Source: Maricaulis sp965242785
Lineage (GTDB): Bacteria > Pseudomonadota > Alphaproteobacteria > Caulobacterales > Maricaulaceae
NCBI GenBank assembly: GCA_965242785.1
Contig: CBDETA010000004.1
Location: 1,674,001 to 1,738,000, forward strand
DNA: 64,000 nt
Direction of reading: 5' to 3'
Made by a program: the position numbers and the translations under genes. The number at the start of each line of letters is the position of its first letter. Position 1 is the stretch's first letter. Below are positions 24,856-33,213 of this stretch, one piece after another. The notes under the pieces are model-generated. The model made no database searches. It was not told the DNA's origin and saw only the letters and a list, made by a program, of their open reading frames with translations.

Positions 24856-25290
24856 ATGGGCATCGTTATCGAGGAAACGGCAGATTTGGGGATCTGGCGG
24901 CAGACGGTGGAAGGTCTGCCGCTGCGCGTGGAGCATTCCCGGAAGAATGCGCGTCTGCTGGCGCTGATCGCGACGGGCACGCTGACCGGTTTGCTGGTCG
25001 ACGCCCGTCGGGCGGATATGCACCCCCATTTTTCGACGACGAAAGAGATCTGGCTCGACGGGCTGGAGGTGCTGTCAGGCCTGCCTGTGGCCTATTTCGC
25101 ACCGCCACATCACAAGGCGGACCGCCAGAGCATGATCCAGCAGCTCGCTGATGAGTGGAATGTCTCCCTGCGGCTTTTCGATTGCGAAGTGGAGGCGAGA
25201 ACCTGGCTCCTGCACCAGATTGCCGCCCGCGCGCCGGCGCGCGCACCGGGGCTGGCCTTTCCGGCCGCAGACGAGCATCATAAGTCTTGA
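24856..25290 (+). CDS. Hypothetical STAS/SpoIIAA-like protein, second of two tandem paralogs
   Basis: A 144-residue paralog of the preceding gene: GTLTGLLVDARRADMHP (about 41-57) aligns with GTLKAVLVDASRAVLPK, EIWLDGLEVLSGLPVAYF aligns with EVWEDLFAAVSPCPIAYL, and both end in an aromatic helix. The tail APARAPGLAFPAADEHHKS is an extra 20 residues. TATAAG-like DNA (TATAAG, 24844-24849) ends 6 nt before the ATG, which fits a leaderless transcript beginning at the start codon. Function unknown. Confidence 0.65.
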   Translation: MGIVIEETADLGIWRQTVEGLPLRVEHSRKNARLLALIATGTLTGLLVDARRADMHPHFSTTKEIWLDGLEVLSGLPVAYFAPPHHKADRQSMIQQLADEWNVSLRLFDCEVEARTWLLHQIAARAPARAPGLAFPAADEHHKS

Positions 25291-25384
25291 TCAGATCCGG
25301 GTGCTGGGGGCATGGATAACCGCCGGTTAAGCCTTGCTGTGGCTGTATTGGGGCCGAACTGCCGACCGGAGTGTGCCGACCACC

Positions 25385-26308
25385 ATGCGTCTAGCGACCC
25401 TGACATGTCTGATCGCGGCCCTGAGCGCGGGCCTGGCGGCCTGCGCGTCAACGCCGCGTGAACCGGCGCGGGTCGATCACCGCTATCATGGTTCAGGCAG
25501 CCGCAGCGCGGCGCCGGCCAGAGTGAACCGGCCCGAATGCCGCGACTCCTATACCGTTCAGCGGGGTGACACCCTGTCCGAGATTGCGCTTCACTGCGGT
25601 ATCGAGATGGAGGCTTTGGCCAATGCCAATTCGCTCTATCGGCCCTATACGCTGAATGTCGGCCAGGTGTTGTCGATGCCGCGACCGCCGGTGCATGTCG
25701 TGCAGCGCGGCGAAAATCTGTATCGCATCGGGCTTCGCTATAATGTGCCGTTCCAGCAATTGGCGGCACACAACGGCATCCGCCCGCCCTATGAGCTGGA
25801 AGTGGGCCAGCAGATCCGGCTGCCGCAGGGCGCGACTGTGGTCAATCTGGCGAGCCGTGACACCCGCGAAAGTGCGGCCTCGACCTCGCGTGCGCCGGAG
25901 CGTCCGGTCAGCCGTCCGCCGGCGGCATCCGGGGCGCCCACCTTTGACTGGCCGATCCGTGGCGCGGTCCTGTCCAGCTTCGGTCGCAAGCCTGATGGCG
26001 GACGCAATGACGGTATCAATATAGAGGCAAGGCAGGGCGACAGTGTCCGCGCCGCCGCCGCCGGACAGGTGGTCTATGCCGGCAGCGAGCTGGCCGGCTA
26101 TGGCCAGCTGGTCCTGTTGCGCCATACCGGCGGTTTCGTTACGGCCTACGCCCATAATTCCCGGCTGCTGGTGCGCGAAGGCGACCAGGTCAGCCAGGGC
26201 CAGGTGATCGCCGAGGCCGGTTCGACCGGTTCGGTGGACCGGCCCCAGGTGCATTTCGAGATCCGCAATGGCGTCAATCCGGTCGACCCGATGAGCTATC
26301 TGCGCTGA
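25385..26308 (+). CDS. LysM-M23 lipoprotein (NlpD-like amidase activator)
   Basis: A 307-residue envelope protein. The signal peptide ends in a lipobox (LAAC at about residues 17-20). Two LysM domains follow: YTVQRGDTLSEIALHCG (about 56-72) and VHVVQRGENLYRIGLRYNV (about 100-118), then a Ser/Pro-rich linker and an M23 domain from FDWPIRGAVLSSFG (about 182). The H-x-x-x-D and H-x-H zinc sites of active enzymes are degenerate (GINIEA instead of GxD/H; VHFEIR kept), so it probably activates amidases as NlpD/EnvC do. ATG 25385 is the first start giving an intact signal peptide. A short dyad, TAACCG-C-CGGTTA (25317-25329), lies upstream. Confidence 0.9.
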   Translation: MRLATLTCLIAALSAGLAACASTPREPARVDHRYHGSGSRSAAPARVNRPECRDSYTVQRGDTLSEIALHCGIEMEALANANSLYRPYTLNVGQVLSMPRPPVHVVQRGENLYRIGLRYNVPFQQLAAHNGIRPPYELEVGQQIRLPQGATVVNLASRDTRESAASTSRAPERPVSRPPAASGAPTFDWPIRGAVLSSFGRKPDGGRNDGINIEARQGDSVRAAAAGQVVYAGSELAGYGQLVLLRHTGGFVTAYAHNSRLLVREGDQVSQGQVIAEAGSTGSVDRPQVHFEIRNGVNPVDPMSYLR

Positions 26309-26426
26309 TCCGCTGCGCCCGGACAACAGCCCGGGCTTGTTGCAACACCGGTTCACCCCGATATAGTCCCGCGCAATTCAATCTCCGGCGCCCTTCTGCG
26401 CCGGCTCCGCGGAGGACTGCGTCGCC

Positions 26427-26726
26427 ATGGAACAAATGCTTGTTCAGCTTTTCCCCTTCATCGCCATTATCGGTGTGATGTATTTCCTGCTTATCCGGCC
26501 GCAGCAAAAGCGCGCCAAGGAGCACAAGGAGATGGTCGAGGGGCTGAAGCGCGGTGATGAAGTGATCACCCAGGGCGGCCTGATCGGCAAGATCGCCAAG
26601 GTCGCCGACGAGGAAGTGACGCTGGAACTGGCCGAAGGCGTGAAGGTGCGTGTCGTGCGCCAGACCATCGCCACGGTGAAGGGCCGTCCCGAGCCCAAGC
26701 CGGCCAACGACGCCAAGGCCGACTGA
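26427..26726 (+). CDS. yajC: Preprotein translocase auxiliary subunit YajC
   Basis: A 99-residue protein with one membrane helix (about 7-24, FPFIAIIGVMYFLLIRPQQKR, with the family RPQ-x-K-R after it) and a cytoplasmic domain with GDEVITQGGLIGKI. It associates with SecDF. First gene of yajC-secD-secF, 35 bp before secD. Confidence 0.95.
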   Translation: MEQMLVQLFPFIAIIGVMYFLLIRPQQKRAKEHKEMVEGLKRGDEVITQGGLIGKIAKVADEEVTLELAEGVKVRVVRQTIATVKGRPEPKPANDAKAD

Positions 26727-26761
26727 CCCTCACGCTGACCGACTGAAAAGGCCGCGCTGCC

Positions 26762-28411
26762 ATGCTGTATTTCGGGCGCTGGAAACTGCTTTCCATCTTC
26801 CTCGTCGTGATTTTGGGCGTGCTCTACACGGTGCCGAACTTCGTGCCCGACGAGCAACGCTACACGGTCAGCGCGGACGGGACGCGTGAGGCCCGCGGGA
26901 TCTGGCGCTGGATCCCCAGCCGCACGATCAATCTGGGCCTCGACCTGCAGGGCGGGTCCCAGATCGTCTTTGAAGTCGACATGGAAGAAGTGCGCACCGC
27001 CCAGCTGGAAGGCCTGGCTGCCGATGCGCGCCAGACGCTGCGCAATGAGCAATTGCTGCCGCGCTCGGTTGCCGTGGTCGGCGATGAGGTTGTGGTGCTG
27101 ATGATCCGGCCCGAACAGCGCGAACAGGCATTGGAAAGCCTGCGTGCCCTGAATGGTCCGGTGACGACAGAGTTCGGCGGGCCGAGCCTGGCGCAGATGT
27201 ATTCGATGAGCCTGGACAATAATGATCCCAGCGCGATCCGCATCTCGGTGACCGACGAGCAGTTCGAGGCCATCCGCAATCGTACGCTGAGCCAGTCGAT
27301 CACCGTCATCCGCCGCCGCATCGACGGTCTGGGTACGAATGACCCGACGATCGCGCGCAATGGCGAGAACCGGGTGATGGTGCAGGTTCCCGGTGCCGAG
27401 GATCCGCAGGAAATCATCGATCTGGTCGGTACGCAGGCCGCGCTGAGCTTCCATCTGGTGGATGACAGTATTGATCCGGGTCCCAGTGGCCAGGCGCGCG
27501 TGCCGCCGGGACGCACCATCTATCCGGTGTCCGATACCCAGCCGGTGCAGTATCTGGCCGTCGAGACGCGCCAGCTGCTGACGGGCGAGAACCTGACCAA
27601 TACGAATGTTACGACGCACCCGAATTATGCCGGGCCGGTCGTCGGCTTCCGTCTCGACACCCAGGGCGCTCTGATCTTCGGTGATGTGACGGCAAACAAC
27701 GTCAATCGACGCTTTGCGATCGTGCTGGACGGCGAGATCATCACGGCGCCTGTGATCAACCAGCCGATCCTGGGTGGATCCGGCGTGATCGGGGGCAATT
27801 ACACCTATGAAACGGCCTCCCAGCTGGTGATCCTGCTGAATGCCGGTGCGCTGCCGGCCAGCCTGACGCCGGTGCAGCAATACACCGTGTCGCCCAGCCT
27901 GGGGCACGACCAGATCGAGAGCGGCAAGCTGGCCATCATCATCGGCTTCAGCCTGGTGATCGTGTTCATGGTCCTCGCCTACGGCGTGTTCGGCGTGTTC
28001 TCGGTTTCGGCGCTGCTGGTCAATGTGGTGCTGATCCTCGGTGGCCTGTCCGGTCTGGGCATGACGCTGACCCTGCCGGGTATCGCCGGTATCATCCTGA
28101 CCATCGGCATGGCCGTGGACGCCAATGTGCTGATCTATGAGCGCATCCGGGAAGAGGGGCTGAACGGGCGGACACCCGCGAACGCGATCCAGGAGGGTTA
28201 TGGCCGTGCGCTTGCCGCCATCCTGGACGCCAATATCACCACCTTCATCGCGGCGGCCGTGCTGTTCATGCTCGGCGCGGGTCCGGTGCGGGGCTTTGCC
28301 GTGACCCTGGGCATCGGCATCATCACGTCGGTGTTCACCGCCTTCGTCTTCTCGCGCCTGCTGGCCGTCCTGTGGCTGCGCACGTTCAAGCCCAAACAGC
28401 TGCCGATCTAG
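26762..28411 (+). CDS. secD: Protein-export membrane protein SecD
   Basis: A 549-residue RND-type subunit that uses the proton gradient to pull exported proteins out of SecYEG. The first membrane helix is at 8-26, LGLDLQGGSQIVFEVD is the family signature near 59-74, the periplasmic P1 domain covers roughly 70-370, and five helices follow from about 385, including the conserved GLTLTLPGIAGIILTIGMAVDANVLIYERIREE-like block in helix 4-5. Length is normal. It is followed by secF after 11 nt. Confidence 0.96.
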   Translation: MLYFGRWKLLSIFLVVILGVLYTVPNFVPDEQRYTVSADGTREARGIWRWIPSRTINLGLDLQGGSQIVFEVDMEEVRTAQLEGLAADARQTLRNEQLLPRSVAVVGDEVVVLMIRPEQREQALESLRALNGPVTTEFGGPSLAQMYSMSLDNNDPSAIRISVTDEQFEAIRNRTLSQSITVIRRRIDGLGTNDPTIARNGENRVMVQVPGAEDPQEIIDLVGTQAALSFHLVDDSIDPGPSGQARVPPGRTIYPVSDTQPVQYLAVETRQLLTGENLTNTNVTTHPNYAGPVVGFRLDTQGALIFGDVTANNVNRRFAIVLDGEIITAPVINQPILGGSGVIGGNYTYETASQLVILLNAGALPASLTPVQQYTVSPSLGHDQIESGKLAIIIGFSLVIVFMVLAYGVFGVFSVSALLVNVVLILGGLSGLGMTLTLPGIAGIILTIGMAVDANVLIYERIREEGLNGRTPANAIQEGYGRALAAILDANITTFIAAAVLFMLGAGPVRGFAVTLGIGIITSVFTAFVFSRLLAVLWLRTFKPKQLPI

Positions 28412-28422
28412 GACCTGGACCC

Positions 28423-29370
28423 ATGAAGCTCGCACTTGTCCACTACCTGCCGACCACGGCCAGCGTCCCCTTCATTCGCGGACGCATGATCGCCCTGGGC
28501 CTCTCGGCCCTGCTGATCCTGTTTTCGCTGTTTGAGTTCGCCAATGTCGGGATCAATTTCGGCATCGATTTCCGGGGCGGTATCCAGACCGAGGTGGAAA
28601 CGCCGGTCGGAACCACCACGGAAGAATTGCGCGCGATCGCGGCGGCTCTGGAAATGGGGGATCCCAGAATCCAGGAGGCAGGCAACACGATTGATGACCG
28701 CCGCTCCTTCCTGGTGGCCCTTCCGCTTCAGGAAGGCGAAGGCATGGAGGGCGAGCAGGCCAATCAGGAAGCTCGCCGCCAGTTGGAAGCCGCCCTGTCC
28801 GAGCAGGTGCCGGGACTCGAGCTTCGCGGTACCACGGTCATCGGCGGCGCGGTTTCGAACGAGCTGGTGATCACCGGTTTCACGGCGATCGGCGTCGCGC
28901 TTTTCCTGATGCTGATCTACATCTGGTTCCGGTTCGAGTGGCAGTATTCCGTCGGTGCCATCGTGGCGCTGGTGCACGACGTCATCGCAACGGTCGGCAT
29001 GTTCTCCGTGACCCAGATGACCTTCGATCTGGCGACCGTGGCCGCGATCCTGACGATTGTGGGCTATTCGATGAACGACACGGTCGTCGTTTACGACCGC
29101 ATTCGTGAAAACCTGCGCAAGTACAAGAAAATGTCCCTGCCGGACGTACTCAACCTGTCGATCAATGACACGCTGTCGCGCACCATCCTGACCTCGGCGA
29201 CGACGCTGGTTGCGCTGATCTCGCTCTACCTGATCGGTGGTGCTTCGCTGCAGGGCTTTGCGTTCGCGATGATCTGGGGTGTGATGATCGGAACCTATTC
29301 TTCCATCTTCGTGGCCGCGCCCTTGTTGCTGTTCACGAATGTGCAGCGCGAAGGGACCCAGACCGACTAG
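28423..29370 (+). CDS. secF: Protein-export membrane protein SecF
   Basis: A 315-residue partner of SecD with six membrane helices. GINFGIDFRGGIQTEVET matches the SecF signature near 38-55, VVGGAVSNELV-like text precedes helix 2, and the conserved cytoplasmic MNDTVVVYDRIRENLRKYK follows helix 4. ATG 28423 begins 11 nt after the secD stop; the frame is open farther upstream but that part lies inside secD. Confidence 0.96.
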   Translation: MKLALVHYLPTTASVPFIRGRMIALGLSALLILFSLFEFANVGINFGIDFRGGIQTEVETPVGTTTEELRAIAAALEMGDPRIQEAGNTIDDRRSFLVALPLQEGEGMEGEQANQEARRQLEAALSEQVPGLELRGTTVIGGAVSNELVITGFTAIGVALFLMLIYIWFRFEWQYSVGAIVALVHDVIATVGMFSVTQMTFDLATVAAILTIVGYSMNDTVVVYDRIRENLRKYKKMSLPDVLNLSINDTLSRTILTSATTLVALISLYLIGGASLQGFAFAMIWGVMIGTYSSIFVAAPLLLFTNVQREGTQTD

Positions 29371-29417
29371 GGCTGGCTTTCAACGCCATTAGCGTCGGAC
29401 GCGAATTCCTGTAATTT

Positions 29418-29452
29418 CCCCAGGTTCAACAGAATCAGGCTGGAACCTGGGG
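29418..29452 (+). promoter_or_regulatory. Leader hairpin touching the ribosome site of the PuuD-like gene
   Basis: The arms CCCCAGGTTC (29418-29427) and GAACCTGGGG (29443-29452) form a perfect 10-bp stem with a 15-nt loop. The last two bases of the stem are the first two of the GGAGGA ribosome site (29451-29456) of the ATG at 29461. It may tune translation, act as an attenuated terminator for secF, or be a protein operator; sequence alone cannot decide. Confidence 0.4.
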
Positions 29453-29460
29453 AGGAATTC

Positions 29461-30069
29461 ATGGCTGCTGTTCTGACTAATCTACGCACCACGGTGATCG
29501 TCTCGATGATCATCGCGCTGGCCTATCTGGCCGCTTATGTCATGTCGGGGGCGATCTCGGCAGGTCCGGCCCTGTGGCAGGGCATTGCCCGCTGGACGCA
29601 TGTCGTGTCCGGCATCATGTGGATCGGCCTGCTGTGGTATTTCAACTTCGTGCAGATCCCGAACATGCCGAACATTCCGGACGAGCAGAAGCCGGCCATC
29701 GGCAAGGTGATCGCACCGGCGGCCCTGTTCTGGTTCCGCTGGGGCGCGGCCTTCACGGTCCTCACGGGCCTGGCTGTGGCGGGCATGCGCGGCTACACGG
29801 TCGAGGTGCTGTCCTTCGGCCTGCTGGCCGAGACCTATGCGCCGCAGTATTCCTTCATCGGGATCGGCATGTGGATGGCGCTGATCATGGCGTTCAATGT
29901 GTGGTTCGTGATCTGGCCGAACCAGAAGATCGCGCTGGGCATTGTCGAAGCTGATGCCGAGGCCAAGCCCAAGGCCGCCCGCACGGCGATGCTGTTCTCG
30001 CGCACCAACACGCTGCTGTCATTCCCGATGCTGATTGCCATGGCGATGGCCCAGACCGTCTTCGGTTGA
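29461..30069 (+). CDS. Membrane protein related to the PuuD urate hydroxylase N-terminal domain
   Basis: A 202-residue protein with about five membrane helices. ARWTHVVSGIMWIGLLWYFNFVQIP (about 43-67) is the signature of the urate oxidase N-terminal membrane domain (PF06181), and GMWMALIMAFNVWFVIWPNQK near 140-160 is another family block. Full PuuD proteins carry a C-terminal cytochrome c domain, which is absent here, so urate oxidation is unlikely to be the role of this protein alone. ATG has GGAGGA 5 nt upstream. Confidence 0.82.
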   Translation: MAAVLTNLRTTVIVSMIIALAYLAAYVMSGAISAGPALWQGIARWTHVVSGIMWIGLLWYFNFVQIPNMPNIPDEQKPAIGKVIAPAALFWFRWGAAFTVLTGLAVAGMRGYTVEVLSFGLLAETYAPQYSFIGIGMWMALIMAFNVWFVIWPNQKIALGIVEADAEAKPKAARTAMLFSRTNTLLSFPMLIAMAMAQTVFG

Positions 30070-30108
30070 TCCGGCACATATCCCGGGCCAAGCCCGCCTG
30101 AAACAAGT

Positions 30109-30134
30109 GCAGGGCCCGCCTTGGCGGGCCCTGC
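30109..30134. terminator. Perfect GC-rich hairpin, possible bidirectional terminator
   Basis: Two 12-bp perfect arms, GCAGGGCCCGCC and GGCGGGCCCTGC, around a TT loop, 40 bp after the PuuD-like gene and 123 bp from the convergent serine hydrolase stop. No U-run follows. Confidence 0.45.
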
Positions 30135-30256
30135 GACATGTCAGGGGGGACATGCACAACAGACGGGTCGTGAACAGGGTAAGCTCCCGTCTGCCCTTGT
30201 CCAACGGCTGGCGCGGGAGACTCCGTCGCGTTTGCAGCCGCTTTTTTGACCCCGTC

Positions 30257-31519
30257 TCAGTCGAAGGCGAAAGCGGCGTAGGCCAGCGGGCGGATGGCAG
30301 CGCCGGTGCGCGGTGCAGGGCGGTGCGGTCCGGGCTGGATCTGGGACAGGGAGACCACCGACACGCCCGTGGCCGGGCTGACAAAGAAGTCGGTGTCAAA
30401 AAAACCGCCCCAGCCATAATCCCCCGGCACGCCGCGGGCCTGCTGTCCGTCAGCGGGGGGCACGACCACCGAGCCGCCATAGGCGTAGAACGTGCCGTCC
30501 CAGCCATCGCCCAGCTGTTCGGGCGTGGTCTGCGGCTGCATCATCAGGGCCAAGGTTTCCGGCGCCAGGATGCGCACATCGCCCAGGGCGCCGCCATTGG
30601 CCAGCATGCGCGAGAAGCGCGAATAGTCGCGCGCCGTGGAGATCAGGCCGCCTCCGCCCGAAGGCCAGTCCGGCATGAAGCTTTCCTCCATGATGACGAA
30701 ACTGCCGTCTTCGGCGTGCACGTAGAGCGGCGACAGGCCATCCGCGTCGAAATTCACATCCTCAAAGAAGAAGCCGGTGGCGTGCATGCCCAGGGGCCCG
30801 AACAGGCGGGTTTCCAGGAAATCCTCGAACGGCATGCCCGACGCGACTTCCACGACTCGCCCGAGCACGTCATTGGCGTAGGAATAGATCCAGCGCGATC
30901 CCGGATCGGTGTAGAGCGGGAAGCGGGCGAGTGAGTTGATGCGGGCTTCCAGATCGCCCTCGCCGGAATAGAGCGAGTGTTCGATCATTTGCCGGCCCAG
31001 ATCGGTTTCCGTGTCGAAGATATAGCCCAGGCCGGATGTGTGCGTCATGAGGTGGGCGATCGTCATCACGGTCGCCGGAGCGCGGGTCTCGATCTCGCCA
31101 TCGGCATTGGCCATCGGGCTGACGGCGACGCGGATGTCGGCAAAGGCCGGAATGTAGTCGCTGACCGGGTCATCGAGCGCGATTGCGCCGGCTTCCACCA
31201 GCATCATCACGGCGACGGTGGTCACCGGTTTGGACATCGAGGCGATGCGAACCGGGGTGTCGGCGGTAAAAGCGTCACCGGTTGCCACATCGGACAGGCC
31301 GGCTTCGGCGATATAGGCGATTTCCTCGCCGCGGGTGACGACAACGGCATAGCCGGGCCGGACGCCTTCGGCGGCCAGGGCTTCGATGCGGGCATCGATC
31401 GCTTCGAGGCCGGCCGGGTCAAACCCCAGGGCCCGTGGGTCTTCGACCGCGGATTGTGCGTGAACGGGAAAGGCCAGCGCGAGGAGGCAGAGCGCGGCGG
31501 CCAGTGACCGGAATGGCAT
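30257..31519 (-). CDS. Secreted serine hydrolase, class C beta-lactamase family
   Basis: A 420-residue exported protein (signal peptide MPFRSLAAALCLLALAFPVHA). The catalytic SxxK is SMSK (about 94-97) in VRIASMSKPVTTVAVMMLVE, the Tyr of the YxN motif is in YSYANDVLG (about 200), and a GG motif appears in WGGFFD near the end in place of the KTG triad. It therefore belongs to the broad esterase/peptidase/AmpC-like group (PF00144); many members are carboxylesterases rather than antibiotic-resistance enzymes, and nothing here shows lactamase activity. Confidence 0.88.
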   Translation of the reverse strand: MPFRSLAAALCLLALAFPVHAQSAVEDPRALGFDPAGLEAIDARIEALAAEGVRPGYAVVVTRGEEIAYIAEAGLSDVATGDAFTADTPVRIASMSKPVTTVAVMMLVEAGAIALDDPVSDYIPAFADIRVAVSPMANADGEIETRAPATVMTIAHLMTHTSGLGYIFDTETDLGRQMIEHSLYSGEGDLEARINSLARFPLYTDPGSRWIYSYANDVLGRVVEVASGMPFEDFLETRLFGPLGMHATGFFFEDVNFDADGLSPLYVHAEDGSFVIMEESFMPDWPSGGGGLISTARDYSRFSRMLANGGALGDVRILAPETLALMMQPQTTPEQLGDGWDGTFYAYGGSVVVPPADGQQARGVPGDYGWGGFFDTDFFVSPATGVSVVSLSQIQPGPHRPAPRTGAAIRPLAYAAFAFD

Positions 31520-31564
31520 GATTATCCCCTTTGGGTTTTTTATCGACCGCCCAAAAGGTAAGAC

Positions 31565-31587
31565 GGGGCCGCCAGACTGGCGACCCC
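31565..31587. terminator. Possible terminator between sodB and the serine hydrolase gene
   Basis: GGGG-C-CGCCA pairs with TGGCG-A-CCCC around a GAC loop with one mismatch. A T-run (TCTTTTT) follows on the + strand, while a weaker GTCTTACCTTTT follows on the minus strand, along which sodB is read. It is therefore probably the sodB terminator, with uncertain efficiency. Confidence 0.4.
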
Positions 31588-31626
31588 TCTTTTTGTGTTT
31601 GCGCGAAAGTTTTCGCGGGGCCGGGC

Positions 31627-32232
31627 CTAGAGCACCGTGGCCAGGTTCTCGGACGCAAACTCCCAGTTCACCAGGTGGTCCAGGAAGGTCGAGATGTAGT
31701 CCGGGCGGCGGTTCTGGAAGTCCAGATAATAGGCGTGTTCCCAGACGTCCATGGTCAGGAGCGGGGTGACGCCAGCCTCGGTGAGCGGGGTTTCCGCATT
31801 CAGGGTCTTGCGGACCTCCAGCTTGCCATTGGCATGGACCAGCCAGGCCCAGCCGGAGCCGAACTGGGTGGCGCCGGCCTTGGCGAAGGCGTCCTTGAAG
31901 GCGTCGAAGGAGCCGAAGTCACGGTCGATCATTTCGGCCAGCGCGCCGGTCGGGGCGCCGCCGCCATTGGGACGCATGGACTGCCAGTAGAAGGTGTGGT
32001 TCCAGATCTGTGCGGCATTGTTGAACACGCCGGCCTTGTCGGCCACACCGGCCGTGGCGCGGATCACATCCTCAAGGGATTGGGATGCCAGATCCGTGCC
32101 TTCGACCATGCCGTTGAGATTCTTCACATAGGCGGCGTGGTGCTTGCCGTGGTGGAAATCCAGCGTCTCGGACGAGATATGGGGCGCCAGGGCGTCCTTG
32201 GCGTACGGCAGATCGGGCAGGGTGAAAGCCAT
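31627..32232 (-). CDS. sodB: Superoxide dismutase, iron type
   Basis: A 201-residue cytoplasmic Fe-superoxide dismutase converting superoxide to peroxide and oxygen. Metal ligands are His27 (LDFHHGKHHAAY), a His in NHTFYWQSM near 78, and Asp and His in DVWEHAYYLDFQ near 164. The GATQFGSGWAWLV block near 126-138 is typical of iron rather than manganese enzymes. No lone sodA is in view. Start at ATG 32232, ahead of a short spacer to the divergent gene. Confidence 0.95.
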   Translation of the reverse strand: MAFTLPDLPYAKDALAPHISSETLDFHHGKHHAAYVKNLNGMVEGTDLASQSLEDVIRATAGVADKAGVFNNAAQIWNHTFYWQSMRPNGGGAPTGALAEMIDRDFGSFDAFKDAFAKAGATQFGSGWAWLVHANGKLEVRKTLNAETPLTEAGVTPLLTMDVWEHAYYLDFQNRRPDYISTFLDHLVNWEFASENLATVL

Positions 32233-32339
32233 GAAAACCTCTCATTGGACGGCAGGTGGGAAGGATAAAGGCCAGTCAGGCCATTGTTATATACCCGGAC
32301 ATATGGTGAGGACGGGGGACATGTCCACCGGTTAGCCAC

Positions 32340-33161
32340 ATGCAAGAAACAGATTTCGACACCCTGCTGAAAAAGGAAGACCCGGACCGCCGGCTCGCCG
32401 CCCTGTTCGCCACGCCGCCGCAGCGTGACGGCCTGTTTGCGCTCTATGCCTTCAACCACGAGATTGCCCGGATTGCCGAGTCGACCTCTGAAGGCCTGAT
32501 CGGCGAGATGAAGCTGACCTGGTGGCGCGATGCCGTCACCGACCTCTATGCGCCCGAGCCCAAGGTCCGGCGCCATGCGGTGACCGAAGCGCTGGCCGGG
32601 CTGACCGGACGGGTCACGCAGGATGATCTGCTGGGACTGGTGGATGCCCGGCTGGACGATATCGCGGCGCGGCCATTCGCGAGCCTCGACGATATCCTGG
32701 ACTATGTTGATGCCACGGCGGGCCGTCTCATGCGCCTGGCCTGCCGCATCTGCGAGGCCGAGGACGCGGTCAGCGAAACGCTGCTGGAGGCGGCCGGGCG
32801 GGCCTGGGGGCTGACCGGATTGCTGCGTGCTTTTCCGGTGCGGGCCCGAATCGGCCGGGCGCCGGCCGGCGGTGACGCGCTGGCCCGGGCCGGCGCAACC
32901 CCGGCCATGATGGCGCAGGGACTGGGCGCCGAGAAAGTCACGCTGGCCCGCCAGCCGGTCGTGGAGGCGGCCCGGCAGGCCTGCCAGGTGCTGAAGGCGC
33001 AGGGAAGCCTGCCGGCTCCTGCGGTGCCGGCGCTGGGCTATGCCGTGCTGGCGCGCGGCTATCTTGATGCCTTGCCGGACAATCCTTATGCCTTGGCCCA
33101 TCAACGCTATCTGCTGGCGCGGCAAGCGCGGCTGACCTGGCTGTCCCTGACCGGACGGTGA
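32340..33161 (+). CDS. Squalene/phytoene synthase-fold protein, NDUFAF6-like
   Basis: A 273-residue all-helical protein of the squalene/phytoene synthase superfamily. LFALYAFNHEIARIAEST (about 29-46) and MKLTWWRDAVTDLY (about 52-67) are typical of the alphaproteobacterial group related to eukaryotic NDUFAF6, a complex I assembly factor. The DxxxD motifs that bind prenyl diphosphate in catalytic synthases are not preserved (EIARIAE where the first would lie). A non-enzymatic or altered role is thus likely. Starts 4 nt downstream of a GGTTAG-rich stretch, divergent from sodB. Confidence 0.8.
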   Translation: MQETDFDTLLKKEDPDRRLAALFATPPQRDGLFALYAFNHEIARIAESTSEGLIGEMKLTWWRDAVTDLYAPEPKVRRHAVTEALAGLTGRVTQDDLLGLVDARLDDIAARPFASLDDILDYVDATAGRLMRLACRICEAEDAVSETLLEAAGRAWGLTGLLRAFPVRARIGRAPAGGDALARAGATPAMMAQGLGAEKVTLARQPVVEAARQACQVLKAQGSLPAPAVPALGYAVLARGYLDALPDNPYALAHQRYLLARQARLTWLSLTGR

Positions 33162-33213
33162 CTTTTGCGGTTGGCGCGCTAGAGTCCGACGCCATGAAAC
33201 GGAGATCAAAGAC

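Noticed and set aside
30257..31519. Antibiotic-resistance beta-lactamase
   Set aside because: SxxK and YxN are shared with many esterases of the same family, and the KTG triad is not clear; a resistance call is not supported.
32317..32326. Palindrome GGACATGTCC between sodB and the squalene-synthase-fold gene
   Set aside because: Only 10 bp and not clearly tied to a promoter; such short palindromes are common by chance.
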